NCBI RefSeq assembly: GCF_002878395.1
Contig: NC_061120.1
Location: 95,006,116 to 95,070,115, forward strand
Reading direction: 5' to 3'
DNA from: Capsicum annuum
Taxonomy: Eukaryota > Streptophyta > Magnoliopsida > Solanales > Solanaceae
DNA length: 64,000 bases
Every line of letters begins with the position of its first letter. The stretch's first letter is position 1. The notes beneath the pieces were generated by a model, which was given only the letters and a program-made list of their open reading frames with translations, was not told where the DNA came from and did no database searches. The translations under genes were made by a program, and so were the position numbers. Shown in pieces: positions 1-12,790 of the stretch.

Positions 1-1920
1 GATACACCTCGATGGTCTCACATCCACAAGCTGCTTCTTTTCCATCAATTTTTTCATGGACTTAGCATAACTCGAATCTCCTAGAGAGCTTCTAACAATG
101 GAATATTTATTAAGAGGTTGCTAAGTTTTACAACAAATTTTTTAAACTTGGCTTTCTCATCTTTCTTTTTAAGCCTTTGTGGAAGGGTGGAAGAATTTTT
201 ATTGGGTTCAATGGAACAGTTTGAGTTTTATTAACCTTTTTATAATCACCATCAATCATTTTATAGCCTCCCCTATTATCACTCTTTTCTTCAATGATCA
301 TTGGTTTATCAATAGTTATTTCCTTAAATTTGAAAGTATCAACACATTGCACTTCTAGACTCTTTCTTTTAGCACTTGTTTGTTCATCATGTGACTTCTC
401 ATTTTTCTTCTGATTGATTTAAACCACACTTTCATCAAGATTTGTACAACTTCTAGTGATGATGGCCATAACATGGGTGTCATTCTTTGGATTGAACAGT
501 ATTTCACTAGGTAAACCTCCATTAGGTATAACATTAAGTTGGATTAAAATTTGGCCTACTTGTATTTCAATTTATTTTATGGTGGCCGAATAAGTTGTGG
601 CCTTTTGGTTTAGTTGAGAGAAGTCACTTTTCATCTCCCTTACTATTTTGTCGATACCTTTCATATGCATTAAAATTCAGGCAAGGACATCCTTGATTTA
701 AAATTTTCTTGATCCAAAAAGCTTGATTCCTAGTACTTAACAAGATCATGAGGGGGAACATATCTATCATATCCTCTCTCCTTGTCCCTTCAATCACAAT
801 ATCTATCCCTTTCTCTATCATGCTAATCATAATCACGGTCTTTTTCATTCCAACCTTGATTCCTGTCTTACCTTCGGTAGGCGAGGGGGGAACCCCATGG
901 ATGGTTTTCTAAGAACCTTATCTACTAATCAAGTGTGTATCCTTCTTTATCATCATATGACTTATTACCTTTGGAAGGAATAGCATTAACCACTTTAGGA
1001 GAGGCCCCTATCATATATTTTATGTGCAGGTCAAGTTGGGTCATTACCTTGGCCATATTCTCGTCCCTTTCCTTATTCTTCTTTATTTTCTCTTTGTTGA
1101 CAAAAGAGGCAGAGGGCTATCCCATGGCTACTTTGGTTTCCCATGTGTTCCACCCTCTATTTTGTTTTGTAACTTGGTCGAGCAAAGTCGATACAACCCC
1201 ATAGGATAACTTAACAAGAGAACCTTCAGATGCGTTATCAACCACGGTTTTATTCAATTAGTTTAATGGCCGATAAAATAGTTGGATAAGTATTTTCTCT
1301 AGAATTTTTCGTCATTGTATGATATTGTCATTAAACTTTTTCCATAATTCATATAAGGGCTCACTACTAAGCTGACAAAAATTTGTGATTTTATCACTTA
1401 GTTGTAGCATTCTATAAGGAGGGAAATATCTACCAAAAATGCCTCCATAATCTTGATCCAAGATGTAATAGACCTCATGGATAGCGACCATAACCTTAAC
1501 TCTCCTTCTCCAATCAAAGAAATGGAAAAGTCAAAACTAAATGGACTCTTGAGAGATATAAGCAATATCAAATAGGGAGCATACATTAATGAAGTTTTTC
1601 AAATGAAGATTAGCATTTCATGTGATTGGACCCTAAATAAACATTTCTTTTGTAATAAGTGAAGCATTACACCTTCGATGTGGAAGACTACATTCCCTTC
1701 GGTTAGTGGGATACGGATGGCACTAGCTTACTATGCATCTCCATGTTAGTCCATATCTTCTAGCCTATTAAATGAACCATCATTGATAACATGTTGGATC
1801 ATGTTATCATGTACTCTATTATATTCCCCTAAGAAAAACAACAACAAATAATGTAAGGAAAAACACCACGACTAACCCAAGTTCACTAACAACACCATAA
1901 TCGTGAAAACTATGTTTCAC
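1..1920 (-). pseudogene. gag: Athila/Tat-type gag and start of protease linker (element B1), degenerate
   Basis: Relic of a Ty3/gypsy gag polyprotein read right to left. The capsid-like core is visible near 1,398-1,590 (GEGELRLWSLSMRSITSW, matching the usual GEA..W...LP..SI.SW pattern) and near 1,300-1,380 (EPLYELWKKFNDNI). The gag C-terminal signature GGLPSEILFNPKNDTHVMAI lies near 440-540, followed at 128-352 by the proline-rich gag-protease linker. The first 127 bases still read as YAKSMKKLMEKK, the stretch just before protease, so the frame continued past the window edge. Many stops and several frameshifts make it non-functional. It belongs with the primer site and LTR immediately to its right. 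Confidence 0.8.
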
Positions 1921-1938
1921 TCCCCAACAAATGGGCCA
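1921..1938 (-). other. Primer-binding site of element B1
   Basis: On the minus strand this 18-mer ends in TTGTTGGGGA and matches about 12 of 18 positions of TGGCGCCGTTGCCGGGGA. That is the tRNA-Asp-type primer site usual in Athila/Tat elements. It sits between the LTR and gag, as required for the first step of reverse transcription. Confidence 0.6.
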
Positions 1939-1944
1939 TTTTTT

Positions 1945-3313
1945 ATAATGGTTTATTTACACTTCAAATTTAGTGCAATGCATATGTTGTCAATATATAC
2001 CCAATATGAGTTGGTGTCGAATCCTCGAGGAGCGCAAACTTATCTTTCAAAGCTTACGTGTGCTGAGAGTTAACTATGTGTTAACTCGTAATGCAAACAT
2101 AAAAATAAATTGAGGGGTTTGATTTGGAACTTTGATAAACACAATCACAAATGACACTACTATGAGATCAAAAAATTGATAGGTGTTACCAAATTGAGAG
2201 GGACCTTGTGTTTATGCGATCCTAGGTGGTGTTCATGCATGGGTAATCAATAGTTAGTCTAAATTTTAGCTAAAGGTTTTGGGAAGTCTAGATTTAGGGT
2301 CTTAGGGTTAACCTTTTGATAAAACACCAAATTTCACTCATGGAATCTTTCAAAGACCTCATGAGTGTGTCAAGTATACCAATCTATCACCACAAACTAG
2401 CATCCTTATTTCTATGATGGTGCTTATGAAAAAAGGTAACTCACATAACACCTTTATATCTATGATGATGCTACCAATGAAGTTAATTTAAGTTGTTGTC
2501 CACAATTACTCCTCACTCATATCCCTCTTTCAAAGATGATATGGGATCTAAGACAATTGGGGTTTTCACTCCCGATTCTAAATTCAAACAAGGAGTAAGA
2601 GCAAAACCTATCACAATTAACTAATTATTTTTACTAATTATTAACATCCACACATTATTCACTACCTAATCCAACATAACCCCAAGATATAAGTTTATTT
2701 ACTCATGAATTTAAAGAGAAAAAATATACCTAGATTGCCATGCAACTCATTCATCATAAGCAGAATTGGTATAATCCAAACTTCAATTTCAATCTTCAAC
2801 CAAATCTCTCTTGGAGCAATCTCAACAATCATTTCTTTACTCAATATAAAGTTTTTTTCTCTCCAAAACTAAAAAATCGGATATGGAAAATGTTGAGGGT
2901 TCATCTTTTTATATCTTGGGACTAAGCTTTGTGAATTTCAAATTTTGCCCCCAAAATCTACCCAACCCATCGCAATCTCATTCCCTCAGTTGTGGTCGCG
3001 ATTCAAAGATTATGTGGCATCATATAGTGATTGCCACTTCTAACTTTATGGACTGATCACAATTTTGACCCTCTGGTTGCAATCGCAGCACTTAAGGGTC
3101 GTCTTCTGGATATTATCTTCTGTCTTTGTTAATTTTTTGGCTATTTACCTTCCTTTCCAGCTTTATCTCAACTATTTTTCATCATTCTTACCTATTGGAT
3201 CACAAACACCAGAATTTAGTGGATTTTACATAGAACTAGTCATAATATTTAATTATTTCACCATAGTGTGCAAGAAAGTAGATGCAAATGAGTGGTCAAT
3301 TTGCCTCTCATCA
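1945..3313 (-). repeat. LTR of B-type element B1 (5' LTR)
   Basis: The minus-strand LTR begins TGATGAGAGGCAAATTGACC at the right edge, like the TGATGAGTGGTGAT start of the B LTRs at 47,382, 49,251 and 54,220. It ends near the primer site at about 1,945; that left edge is uncertain by a few bases. Internal order is shared with the other copies: GC-rich CpG words in U3 (2,980-3,110), then the segment with 'cttatttctatgatg' phrases, then a 'tcgaatcc' word close to the 3' end. The right edge cuts a copia reading frame exactly, which fixes the boundary. Confidence 0.7.
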
Positions 3314-5235
3314 TTGTGCTTTATTCCTTCCCCAAGTTAGAAATCTTACAGTGCTCTAGATGAAATTTGTCAATCTTTCCAACTCCAGTAATAGTACCCA
3401 TTTTTCTATTTCCAAAGGATACTCCTACCTGTTTAATTTTAAAGAGTGAAAGGAATTTTTTTTATCTCTAGTAATGTGTCTTGAGAAAGTACTATCCAAG
3501 TACCAATGTCGCTTACCTCTTTTCACTCTTACTTGAAAAACAAATTAGGGGTTAGAATTAGGAACTCAGACATGCTAGGGTCCTTTTTTATAAGTAAAAG
3601 AGTGAATAAGGTTCCTTCTAGCCTATAAAGGCAACATGTTGTGCGACCTGTTTCTCTGACTAGTTTTGACTTTCTTCCTTTTATTCTATGCTAACATGGA
3701 GTCATATTATTTTAGAAGGTTTATGATTTCATATCTACTTTTTGTAGCAACTGAACATTCAGTTGTTGGATGTCCTAGGTTTCCACATATGTAGCACAAA
3801 TCTTTACTAGCATTAGAGCTTTTGTAAAACCCCAATCTAGCCTTTTCATTATGGGTTCTTTCACTTAATTTATGGAAAATTCTTGAGGAGTTTTTCCATC
3901 TATTTTCTCTTGCAAGATCAAGTTTTAGTTTGGAAATTTCTTTACTTAATTTGCTCACATTTTATCTTTCACAAAAAATATTCATTTTTAAACTTAGTCA
4001 ATTCTGACTTATTTTTCATGTTCTTCACTTTTGACCTTTTCTCCATTTTTAGAGAGAGTCAATTTTAAGATTTTACATTTGAGAGTCAGGTTTGATGAAT
4101 AAGTTTGCTAACCTATTCCTTGAGATTGTTGTTTTCCTTTTTAATAGTGTTCTTAAAAACCTCTAGATCAATATAGTCAAACTTTAGGCATACAAGATTG
4201 CCGAATATTTCATCCCTATCAGAGGTTAGTTCTGGAAAATCATTAATTAATGCACTCATTAAGGAAATATACTTTTTTTTTTGAAAATTAGTGCAGCTTC
4301 TCTTTAAGTTCAAGGATACTTACCCTAGATCCTGCATCTTCTTCCTCCATATCTAAATCATTAATGACCATGAGAGCAGTTTTATCAATATCCTCATCTT
4401 CGGATTCATTAAACTTTGATCCCCACGTAGCCACCATAGCATACTCTTCTTTTTCCTTTTTCTTAGCCTTTTTTAGTTATTTTTCTGCTCTCTCAGTTCT
4501 TCACTCAGTCTCCCAGATAGGACAATCCCAGATTTGGTGGTCAATTTTTCTATATTTGTAGCTTCTAGCTGGATTATCATTGAAACGCTTCTTGTTACCT
4601 GTTCCTTTATTATTTTTAAGGAACTTACTCAAGTTCTTTATTATGAATGAAACTTTTTCCTCATCTAGTTTGATATCTTCATCACTATCAGATGCCTTCA
4701 AGGCTAGAGTTTTCTGAGAGGCATCTATATCCTTCTTGACTTTATCTATTTGCATCTCATAAGTCATCAAGTATCCCACTAGTTTATCCAAAGTCATACT
4801 AGTGAGGTCCTTTACGTCTCTAATTGTTGTGACTTTGACATCCCATTTTGCCTTAGGTAGAACTTTCAACACCTTTTCTACCTGTTCTTCAGTAGCAATA
4901 ATCTTTACCAAAGATGTCAACTCCTTAGTCAAGGAGGTTATTTTTGTCATCATTTCATGCAGTGAATCCTTCTCTTTCATTTTAAACGCCTCATATTCAA
5001 TAAAGAGCAAGGGAATTCTAAACTTTCTCACTTGATTGGGGCCCTCATGTCCATTCACTAAGTAATCCCAGAATTGTTTAGTAGTAGTGTAGTTGGATAC
5101 CCTATTATACTCAGCAAGACCTAGTCCACATACTTGAATATTCTTGGCCTTTGTATTTTTCCTTAATGCAATTAGATCCTCAGTAGTAAATTCACTTCTT
5201 ACCTTCTTGACTTGGTCTCCATCAACTATTTTCAT
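3314..5235 (-). pseudogene. gag: Ty1/copia gag and start of protease, SIRE-like, degenerate
   Basis: Read right to left, a UBN2-type copia gag opens at 5,235 (244 codons open to 4,501) and ends in a zinc-knuckle-like CPIW segment. It continues through an acidic, coiled stretch (4,110-4,470) and a second domain at 3,707-3,958 with an intact CCHC knuckle, CYICGNLGHPTTEC. Near 3,500 comes the protease start, HWYLDSTFSRHIT, where relatives have WYLDSGCSRHMTG, so the residues after the catalytic Asp have changed. The frame reaches LGEGIKHN, the segment before LLSVSQL in copia integrase leaders, and stops where LTR B1 begins. Long gag with two knuckles suggests the SIRE/Maximus lineage. Stops and frameshifts make it dead. 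Confidence 0.8.
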
Positions 5236-5442
5236 AGGAATTGTGGGTCTATCAATGATCCTATCTCACAACTCATAATCCTCTCCTTGAAAAAAATTTC
5301 TATTCTAGCTTTACACTAAATAAAATGAGAGCCATCAAAGATTATAAGTCAAGTGGTTGATAGTCCTTAACTGTGACCAGTAGATGGTGCGGAATTCATC
5401 ATGGTGATCTTACCATAGGTGCTAACCTTTTTTAAGATAACC

Positions 5443-5456
5443 TCACTCTGATAGAA
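5443..5456 (-). other. Primer-binding site of the copia element
   Basis: The minus strand reads TCTATCAGAGTG directly after the LTR. This is a slightly decayed form of the initiator-tRNA-Met site TGGTATCAGAGC that copia elements use. Confidence 0.55.
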
Positions 5457-5458
5457 AT

Positions 5459-6365
5459 TGATAGAGTTCTATACCTACTAATTTATTTATTCTAGCTATT
5501 GATGAAACAAATTGCCTAATGTATTTCAACAAAGTTAAATGGTAAGTAAATGAGACAAAGATTTTCACATGGAAAACACCCAACTCAAAAAGGTGTAAGA
5601 AATCACAACCTGTACCTCTACAAGATTTTACCCCAAACGTCACCAAACAACTTTGAGCCTCAGAAAAAAGTAAATTATAAGACTATGTAATCTAGAAATT
5701 ATAAACTTTAATCCCTACTTCTTCAAAACACATAAACCTCTTAAGGTAAGTGTTCCTAAGTCGTCGACTTCCCAAACTATAATACAAAAACCTACTTCAG
5801 TTTATACTTCACTGAAAATAGAATTACACCAATATTACAACTTAAGAACCAACTAATACATAGAAACTAAGACTATTTATTTTTTAAGTACAAGAACTAG
5901 GTTCAACTATATATTTCTTCAAAGTGTGAACTGCAATGTCAGTTTGCCAATTGCCTTTTTCTTTGTAAGTGCATGAGTGACTATGCAAGTCACTCGCTCT
6001 ATTTAAACATGACTCTACGAAGAGTCCTTTATTAGATGTGACTTCAATCTCAAGTGAAACTCTTTATTCTTCAATGTTTGTTATGAAGTAGAAGTCCTTC
6101 TTGAAGTTGATCTCCTTGTTGAGTTAGATCTCATTCTTCAACTCAATCTTTCTTATATTCAGGTGTAGGATCAAACTCAAACTCTTCTTTAACGTATGAT
6201 GTTTATTTTAAGTTTTATCAGAACTGTACAGGTTATTTGGGAATTCAAACAACCTTGTCTTCATGTTCAAATGTACTTATTTTTGTCTATATGAACCATT
6301 TGTGGACTAGATTATGTAACATGTTTAATTCATTTGTCAATCATCAAAACTTCATTGATCTAACA
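5459..6365 (-). repeat. Copia 5' LTR (about 907 bp)
   Basis: On the minus strand the LTR starts TGTTAGATCAATGAAG at 6,365 and ends ...CTATCA at 5,459. It sits directly upstream of the primer site and gag, so it is the 5' LTR. The inside is AT-rich, with the phrase 'acatggaaaacacccaactc' close to the 3' end, a common feature of such LTRs as I recall. The 3' half of the element lies beyond the B1 insertion and is not in the window, so its target duplication cannot be checked. Confidence 0.65.
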
Positions 6366-7160
6366 ATCCTTTTAGCCACTTTGTCATACGACTAATACAA
6401 TTATACCAATTGCACACAAAAAAAATAGTCACTTTCATGAAAGTTTAAATTCTTTATTTAAATCTTGGTATAGTGGCTATTTTTCCAAGAGATGGTAAAA
6501 AAATGACTACTTGCACTATTTTATTATTGTTTAGCTTACTTTAGCCTATCCATTTGTCACCCATAAATTACATGTTTAATTGAAAGGGAAAACTACATAA
6601 GCAATAGCTAATAAGTAAAAACTTTCATGATCTACATATTTTCTAAAATTATATAATCTGAAATATATATATAGAGAGAGAGAGACTATAAATGAGTAAA
6701 AGATATAAATACTTTAGATATAATATTTTTGAGGTAATTAGTTATGTTTCTTCTCCTTAAATAGACAAAATATCTAATAAAATTAAGACCTAAAAATTTT
6801 TCAATCCTACCTTTTAATAAGGAAACATTGATATCAGATCCTGTAAATAGCTCATACTAACGTTACAAATATTCAGACACTGCAATTTTCTCTTAGACTC
6901 CATCTTCTTGGTATACTCTACCATGCTTATTAATTCAGGCATGTTAACAACATGACCAAGAATGACAACACATAATGATTAAGAGATAGTTGTATTAAAT
7001 ACAACACCTTTAATTTGAACACCATACATTCCAATAGACATAATATCATCTTAAAGAGAAGGATGCAAAAAATATATAAATAGAGATTATGTGAAAATTA
7101 TTATGAATATCTTGAGATATTATTCTAAGAAAAATTAGTAATAAGTGGTACACTTCATCT
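6366..7160. other. AT-rich stretch without a gene
   Basis: No coding signal is seen. It holds a short AT/GA microsatellite around 6,662-6,684 and a small inverted repeat (6,418-6,433 against 6,472-6,485). It forms the left flank of element D; the matching right flank starts at 17,076. Confidence 0.6.
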
Positions 7161-7165
7161 TATAG
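7161..7165. repeat. Target-site duplication, left copy (TATAG)
   Basis: TATAG precedes the 5' LTR of element D, and the identical TATAG follows the 3' LTR at 17,071-17,075. A 5-bp duplication is what Ty3/gypsy integrases make. Confidence 0.85.
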
Positions 7166-9604
7166 TGTAAGATACCCAAAATCCTAAGCTTAGCTCAATA
7201 TTTTAAGCTTGCTAATGGGTCTCAAACTTACAAAATTTTAGCTAAGTATTCAAACTTAGTGTCATTTTGGCCTTCATAAGTTGGAAACTCTATTTCATGA
7301 CCTATATCACCTTAATGTATCAATATTTAGGTTTATTAATGATCAAGAATGTCAATAGGTGTTCCCACATGAGTTTTGGATTTTCAGACCTCGTTTGCAC
7401 CATGTTTAGGATTCCAAAATAGTGTATCGACACGATCTTAGCGCGGAACGGTAGCCATCGCATTGATCAATAATTTTCATTGGCTCCTAATGGAAAATTC
7501 TAGTAAATGATGCAGAATAGATGTGACGCATTTGCCATCTCATCGATGCCGATGATGCAGTACGTCAGTCTGTGTGTCGACAATTCAGTTTTCAGTCATT
7601 AAAAATCTATGTCCTCAGGGTTAATAGGGTTATTTTCCTGCATTTATCAGCCACAAAAATAGAGATTAAGCTCCTTTAGAGGCTAAATTCATTCATCATT
7701 CCCAAATGTCTAAAGAAAATAAACCCTAAAGGGATCAATTTCAAATCAAGAACTCAAGAAACCACCACCAATCTTTCAGAATTCAGGCACTAAGGTATGT
7801 GAAGTGTATTTCCAAGGGTATCCTTCCACCCTTAGAGTCCAAGAAACTCTTTTAAATTTAAGTTAATTGATTTCATGTATTTCTTATTAGATCTTGAATG
7901 TATTCATGATTATGATATTAATGGTGATCTAACTACATAATTTGTCCCAAGTTTTATGCAAACTAGTTAATTGTGAATTGAACTTTGTGAACATCATGTT
8001 AAATTTTTGTGTTGCAAGTTCAATGTAAAATTCATGATAGTACTACATGGGTATTGCTATGCGAAATACCTATGCTTCTCAAGTGTTTGTCAAAATGTCT
8101 ATGTGAATTGACTAGCCCAAGCATAACATGCAATTATGTGAATTTAATCTTGTATAAGCCCAATGTATATCAAGTGTTTGACAAAAATGCCTAAGTAAAT
8201 GTATTGTTAGTAAGCTAGTAACATTATACTACTAAAGTCATACAGTATTGGTATTTTATGCTATTGACTCCTGGGGTATTTAATACCCAATAATTTAGTT
8301 GTATGCTTAAAGCCAATGTCTGTTACAGAATAGTAGTCAGCCATGTTACGATCAGTAGAATTTAGTTAGTTACAGAATTGAGGAAAACTTAGTAAACTCA
8401 GTTCAGTTCAGTTAAGTAGTATGATCAGTAATAATTTAGTCTAGTTTAGAACAGTTTAGAAATCAGTCTAGTATTTATTCAATTGGAAGTAGGATTCAGC
8501 ATCGAGTAAACCCAGGGATAGGGACTCACCTTCCATTATAGGGTGTGATCCTTAAAATTAGTCCTTGTGTTCCAGAACTACCTAGCCAGTGTAGGTTGAG
8601 ACATCAACCTTCCAGTTGAGGGTTGATGAGGTGATCTACCTACCAGTTGAGGGTACCACCATTCTCGTTCAGAGCACCTTCCAGATAAGGGTGACTTAGC
8701 TTGTCTTTACCTGTGTCATGATATTGACACCTTTCCAACTAGGGTTACAGGTTGGACCCTAATCTATTTAGAAAGGGGATGTCAGTTAGATGATTACCTC
8801 CTACAGACTCAGTTTTAATTCTGATCGTGGTATAGAACTCAGTTCAGTTCTACAGATTTAAGACTATCAGATACAGTCACTCATCTTAATACCAAGCTCA
8901 ACATAGTTCTATATTCAGGATTGTAAGATATAGTCACTCAGTTATTAGTAATTCAGTATCAGTAGACTCAGATATCAGTTAATTAGTATTCAGACTCAGT
9001 ATCCAGTGTTATTATGATCTCAGTTATAGTTTATGTATTCATGAATGTACTCTCATTTAGCTATATTCATGTTATTCAGTCATTATTGTTCATGCATATG
9101 AACCCATATATTTTAGCCAACCTCACTTTGCATACCAGTACATTTAAAGTACTAACGCATACCTTTCTTTTGCGCTATGATATTTTATATCATAGGTTCA
9201 GATGCATAGGCTCCCGATCATCCCTAACAGTTATAGATTTTTAGCAGCCAGAGTTAGTGGTGATTCCTCATAGTTCAAGGAAATGATTATTATTTTAGAA
9301 TCTTAGTTTATTTCAGTAGCCGGAGTTAGTTGGGGACTTGTCCCATTTACTCCACATTTCAGACAGTTTATTGTCTTTTTCAGAATAGAGTATTTTCAAA
9401 CAGATGTCTTAGATTTGGTATTTGTTATACTGTATTCATTTTTATTATAGTATTGAACCTTATGGTATATTTTTTGCTAAATTTCTTCTTATTTATAGTA
9501 TTACTATTCAATTATTGCAGCACGTACCATTCATGGGTTAGCTTGTGGTCCTTTGTGATTATGTGCACCGTGTAGCATCCGAGGTACAGACTCGGGGTGT
9601 TACA
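7166..9604 (+). repeat. 5' LTR of element D (2,439 bp)
   Basis: Starts TGTAAGATACCC and ends GGTGTTACA, giving TG...CA ends with the inverted TGTAA/TTACA terminus typical of Del-like LTRs. It aligns along its whole length with 14,629-17,070. The second half (8,400-9,250) is rich in 'cagt/tcag' words ('cagttcagttcag'). The reading frames inside are chance frames. Confidence 0.92.
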
Positions 9605-9608
9605 AACT

Positions 9609-9620
9609 TAGTATCAGAGC
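9609..9620 (+). other. Primer-binding site of element D
   Basis: TAGTATCAGAGC, four bases after the LTR, differs at one position from TGGTATCAGAGC, the site complementary to initiator tRNA-Met. Confidence 0.9.
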
Positions 9621-9826
9621 CTAAGGTTTAACAAAATCCTAGGAAGTCTGAAAGCCGTAGCTAGTATAGTCTTGTACATGGGTGTGTAGCGCGCCACACT
9701 TATAGATAGGGGGCTATGAGGTGTTTTAGGAAAGTTTCCCTTCATTCTGTATTCATGTCGTGTGAGTGAGCATGAGCTCCAGTTAAAATCTCTTTCTAAT
9801 CTAAGTTTCTCTTCTATTTATAGAAT

Positions 9827-11000
9827 ATGCCCCCAAAAAGGACTAAGGAAAGAGGAATGGGAGACCAGCCAGAACCCTATCCCATCTAGCCAGATCCACT
9901 GGACGAACACAACTCCCACACTGAGTTTAGAGAAGCTTTCACCATCCTTGCTCATTCTGTGGAATCGTAAAATGAATGTATAGATGTTATTCCGGCCAAC
10001 CCAGTGGTCAAGACTACTGCTACCAAGATTCAGGATTTCGCCCAATAGAACCCTCCATCTTTTACTAGGTCTAAGTTGGATAAGGACCCTCAGGAATTTC
10101 TTGACCAAGTGTAAAAAGTTACTAATTTTATGGGGTTGACAGCTGTTGAGAGTGCTGAGTTGGTTGCATATCAGTTCCAGTATGTGGCTCACGCATGGTT
10201 TAAATAGTAGAAAGCAAAACGGGCCACCGATGCAAGGCCCATAAAATAGGAGGAGTTTGCAACTACTTTTCTGGATAGGTTCTTTCCATTGGAGTGGAGG
10301 GAAGCAAAGGTTTTGGAGTTTATAAACCTGAATCATGGCAACATAACAGTGAAAGAGTATTCTCTCAAGTTTACTAAATTAGTTAGATATGCTCCTCATG
10401 TGGTGGCAGATAGCAGATCCAGGATGAGTAAGTTCGTTTTGGGGGTATCTAGAAGTATGGTCAAAGAATATAGGACCGCAATGCTGATTAAGGAGATGGG
10501 CATATCCAGGCTCATGGTCTATGCTCAGTAGATAAAGGAGGCTAAGAATAGGGAGAAGGAGAGGGAGAAAAAAAGAGCAAAAACAAGTAGTTTCAGCTTC
10601 GCCCAGCGTAAGTCAGAGGGTGGTAATAGTTCTCAATTCCGCTTGAAATCCTCAGTTCCAGCTTCGTCCTCAGGCACTACTCTAATGCTGAAATTTAGAA
10701 CTAACAATAGCGATAGGGCACCAGGAACTAAACCTCAGGGTAGTACCAGTAGCTCCCGAACCAATCCCCTTTTTCAAAAATATAGAAAAAACCACTAGGG
10801 TATCTATAAAGTGAGTAGTGATGTGTCATTTGGGTATGGCAAGCTAGGCCACAGAATCAAATATTGTCCCCATTCTGGTTCTCAGGGTCAGTATAACTAT
10901 GTCCCAGCTCAGTTTGGTTGCCCGAATCAGCAGGGTGCCACATCCAGTGCCACTAGTGGGCAGCACCTAAAAAGACTCTATGCTCTTGAGTCTTGATAGG
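9827..11000 (+). pseudogene. gag: gag part of element D gag-pol frame
   Basis: Starts at the ATG of MPPKRTKERGMG, the usual Del-like gag start. The frame stays in register to the in-frame stop at 10,994-10,996 and beyond. The capsid core is visible at about 10,210-10,530 (FATTFLDRFFPLEWREAK, MSKFVLGVSRSMVKEYRTAM). A decayed zinc knuckle follows at 10,820-10,875, where the first cysteines have become FGYGK and the GH...C part survives. At least six stops interrupt it, several where Gln or Trp is expected. Gag would form the particle that packages element RNA. Confidence 0.85.
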
Positions 11001-12790
11001 ATCCAAAACGTTCTCCTGATGTGGCCACTAGTATGTTACAAGTTTTCCATTTGCATGTCTATGTTTTGCTAGATCCAGGAGATTTTTTGTCCTTTGTTAG
11101 TCCATACATAGCGGTTGATTTTGGAATCAGTTTTGAAATTCTAGCAGAGCCTTTCTCAATATCTACCCCAGAGTGTAATTCTATCATAGCCAAATGGTAC
11201 ACAGGAACTGTCTGGTTATGATATCTCAAGAAGTCGCTGCAGTAGACATAGTCAAATTAGAGATGACTAATTTTGATATTATTCTCAGCATGGATTGGCT
11301 TCATTCCTGATATGCCTCAGTCTACTATAGAAATAGAAGTTTCCAGTTTCAGTTTCTGAATCATCCCATCCTAGAGTGGAGAGGTAGTACTTCAGCAAGT
11401 AGGGTTCAGAAACCCCTAATCTTGGATCAGTGTCAGTAGTATGTAAATTCCCAGATGTGTTTCCAGAAGATCTTTCCGGAGTTCCACTCGAAAGGAAAAT
11501 TGACTTTGGAATAGACCTTCTTCTAGATACACAACCCATATCTATTCTGCTATATAGAATGGTACCTGTAGAACTCAGCAAATTAAAAGAACAGTTAAAA
11601 CATCTCCTAGATAAATGATTCATCAGACCCAGTGTGTCCCCGTAGGGTGTACCAATTTTATTTGTGCGTAAGAAAGATGGTTCTTTTAGAATATGTATTG
11701 ACTATCGTCTGCTAAATAAAGTCACGGCTAAGAACAAGTATCACCTTCCCTGAATCGATGACTTGTTTGACCAACTTCAGGGTGCCAGTTACTTCTCCAA
11801 GATAGACCTCAGATTAGGCTATCATCATCTCAGAGTCAGGGAATGTGACATCCCAAATACACACTTTAGAACTCGGTATGGTCACTTTGAATTCTTATTT
11901 ATGTCCTTTGGTCTTACCAATGCCCCAGCAGCTTTTATGGACTTGATGAATCGTATGTTCAAGTAGTATAGGGATATTTTCATCATAGTCTTCATAGATG
12001 ACATTCTTGTCTACCCCAGCAGTGAGCATGATCATGTACACCATCTCAGAATAGTACTACAGACTCTCAAAAACCACCAACTATTTGCCAAATTTAGTAA
12101 GTACAAATTTTTGCTAAGGTTAGTAGTCTTCCTTGGCCATAAAATTTTTGGTGATGGCATTAGAGTTGATCTCCAAAATACCAAAGTAGTGAGAAACTGG
12201 CCTAGACCCATGTCTCCATCAGATATCAGGAGTTTCTTGGGCTTGGACGGCTATTACCGATGGTTTGTTGAGGGATTTTCATTTATTGCATCCCTTATGT
12301 CCAGATTGACCAAGAAGAAAGTCAAATTCCAGTGTTCAGATTCTTGTGAGAAGAAGTTTTAGGAGCTGAAGAGTCGACTTACTACAGCTATAATTTTGAC
12401 CCTGCCTGATGGTTTAGACGGCTTTGTTGTGTATTGTGATGCTTCTAGATTTTTTTTGGGGTGTGCTTTGACACAGATAGGTAAGGTCATAGCCTATGTC
12501 TCTAGATAGCTTAAACCCCATGACAAAAACTATCATACTCATGATCTTGAGTTAGCAGCAGTAGTGTTTGCCTTAATGATTTGGAGGCACTATTTGTATG
12601 GGGTTCACGTTAATATATTCACTGACCATAAGAGCCTACAGTATATGTTCTATCAAAAAGATTTAAACCTTGTCAGAGAAGGTGGTTGGAGTTATTGAAA
12701 GACTATGACATGAGCATACTATATCATCCAGGTAAAGCCAATATAGTGGTTGATGCTCTCAGTAGGATATCTATGGTTAGTGTTGCTTAT
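11000..12790 (+). pseudogene. pol: Protease, reverse transcriptase and RNase H of element D
   Basis: Protease lies at 11,021-11,330, with active-site region LLDPGDFLSFV where DxGAS is expected and the later DFDIILSMDWLH segment. After a frameshift between about 11,220 and 11,430, the reverse transcriptase runs to 12,370: [40 protein letters not shown] and the intact catalytic IVFIDDILVY. RNase H follows ([40 protein letters not shown]). A second frameshift near 12,670 returns to the gag frame. Stops lie at relatives' Gly, Trp, Arg and Gln codons. Together these enzymes would mature the polyprotein and copy RNA to cDNA. Confidence 0.9.

Noticed and set aside
6418..6486. Small inverted repeat resembling a fold-back transposon
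   Set aside because: Arms of about 13 bases in AT-rich DNA without a target duplication are too weak to call a MITE.
6662..6684. AT/GA microsatellite
   Set aside because: Short simple repeat in AT-rich DNA with nothing unusual about it.
9818..10336. 172-codon open frame on the minus strand
   Set aside because: It lies opposite the gag of element D, whose plus-strand frame has the expected start, core and knuckle.
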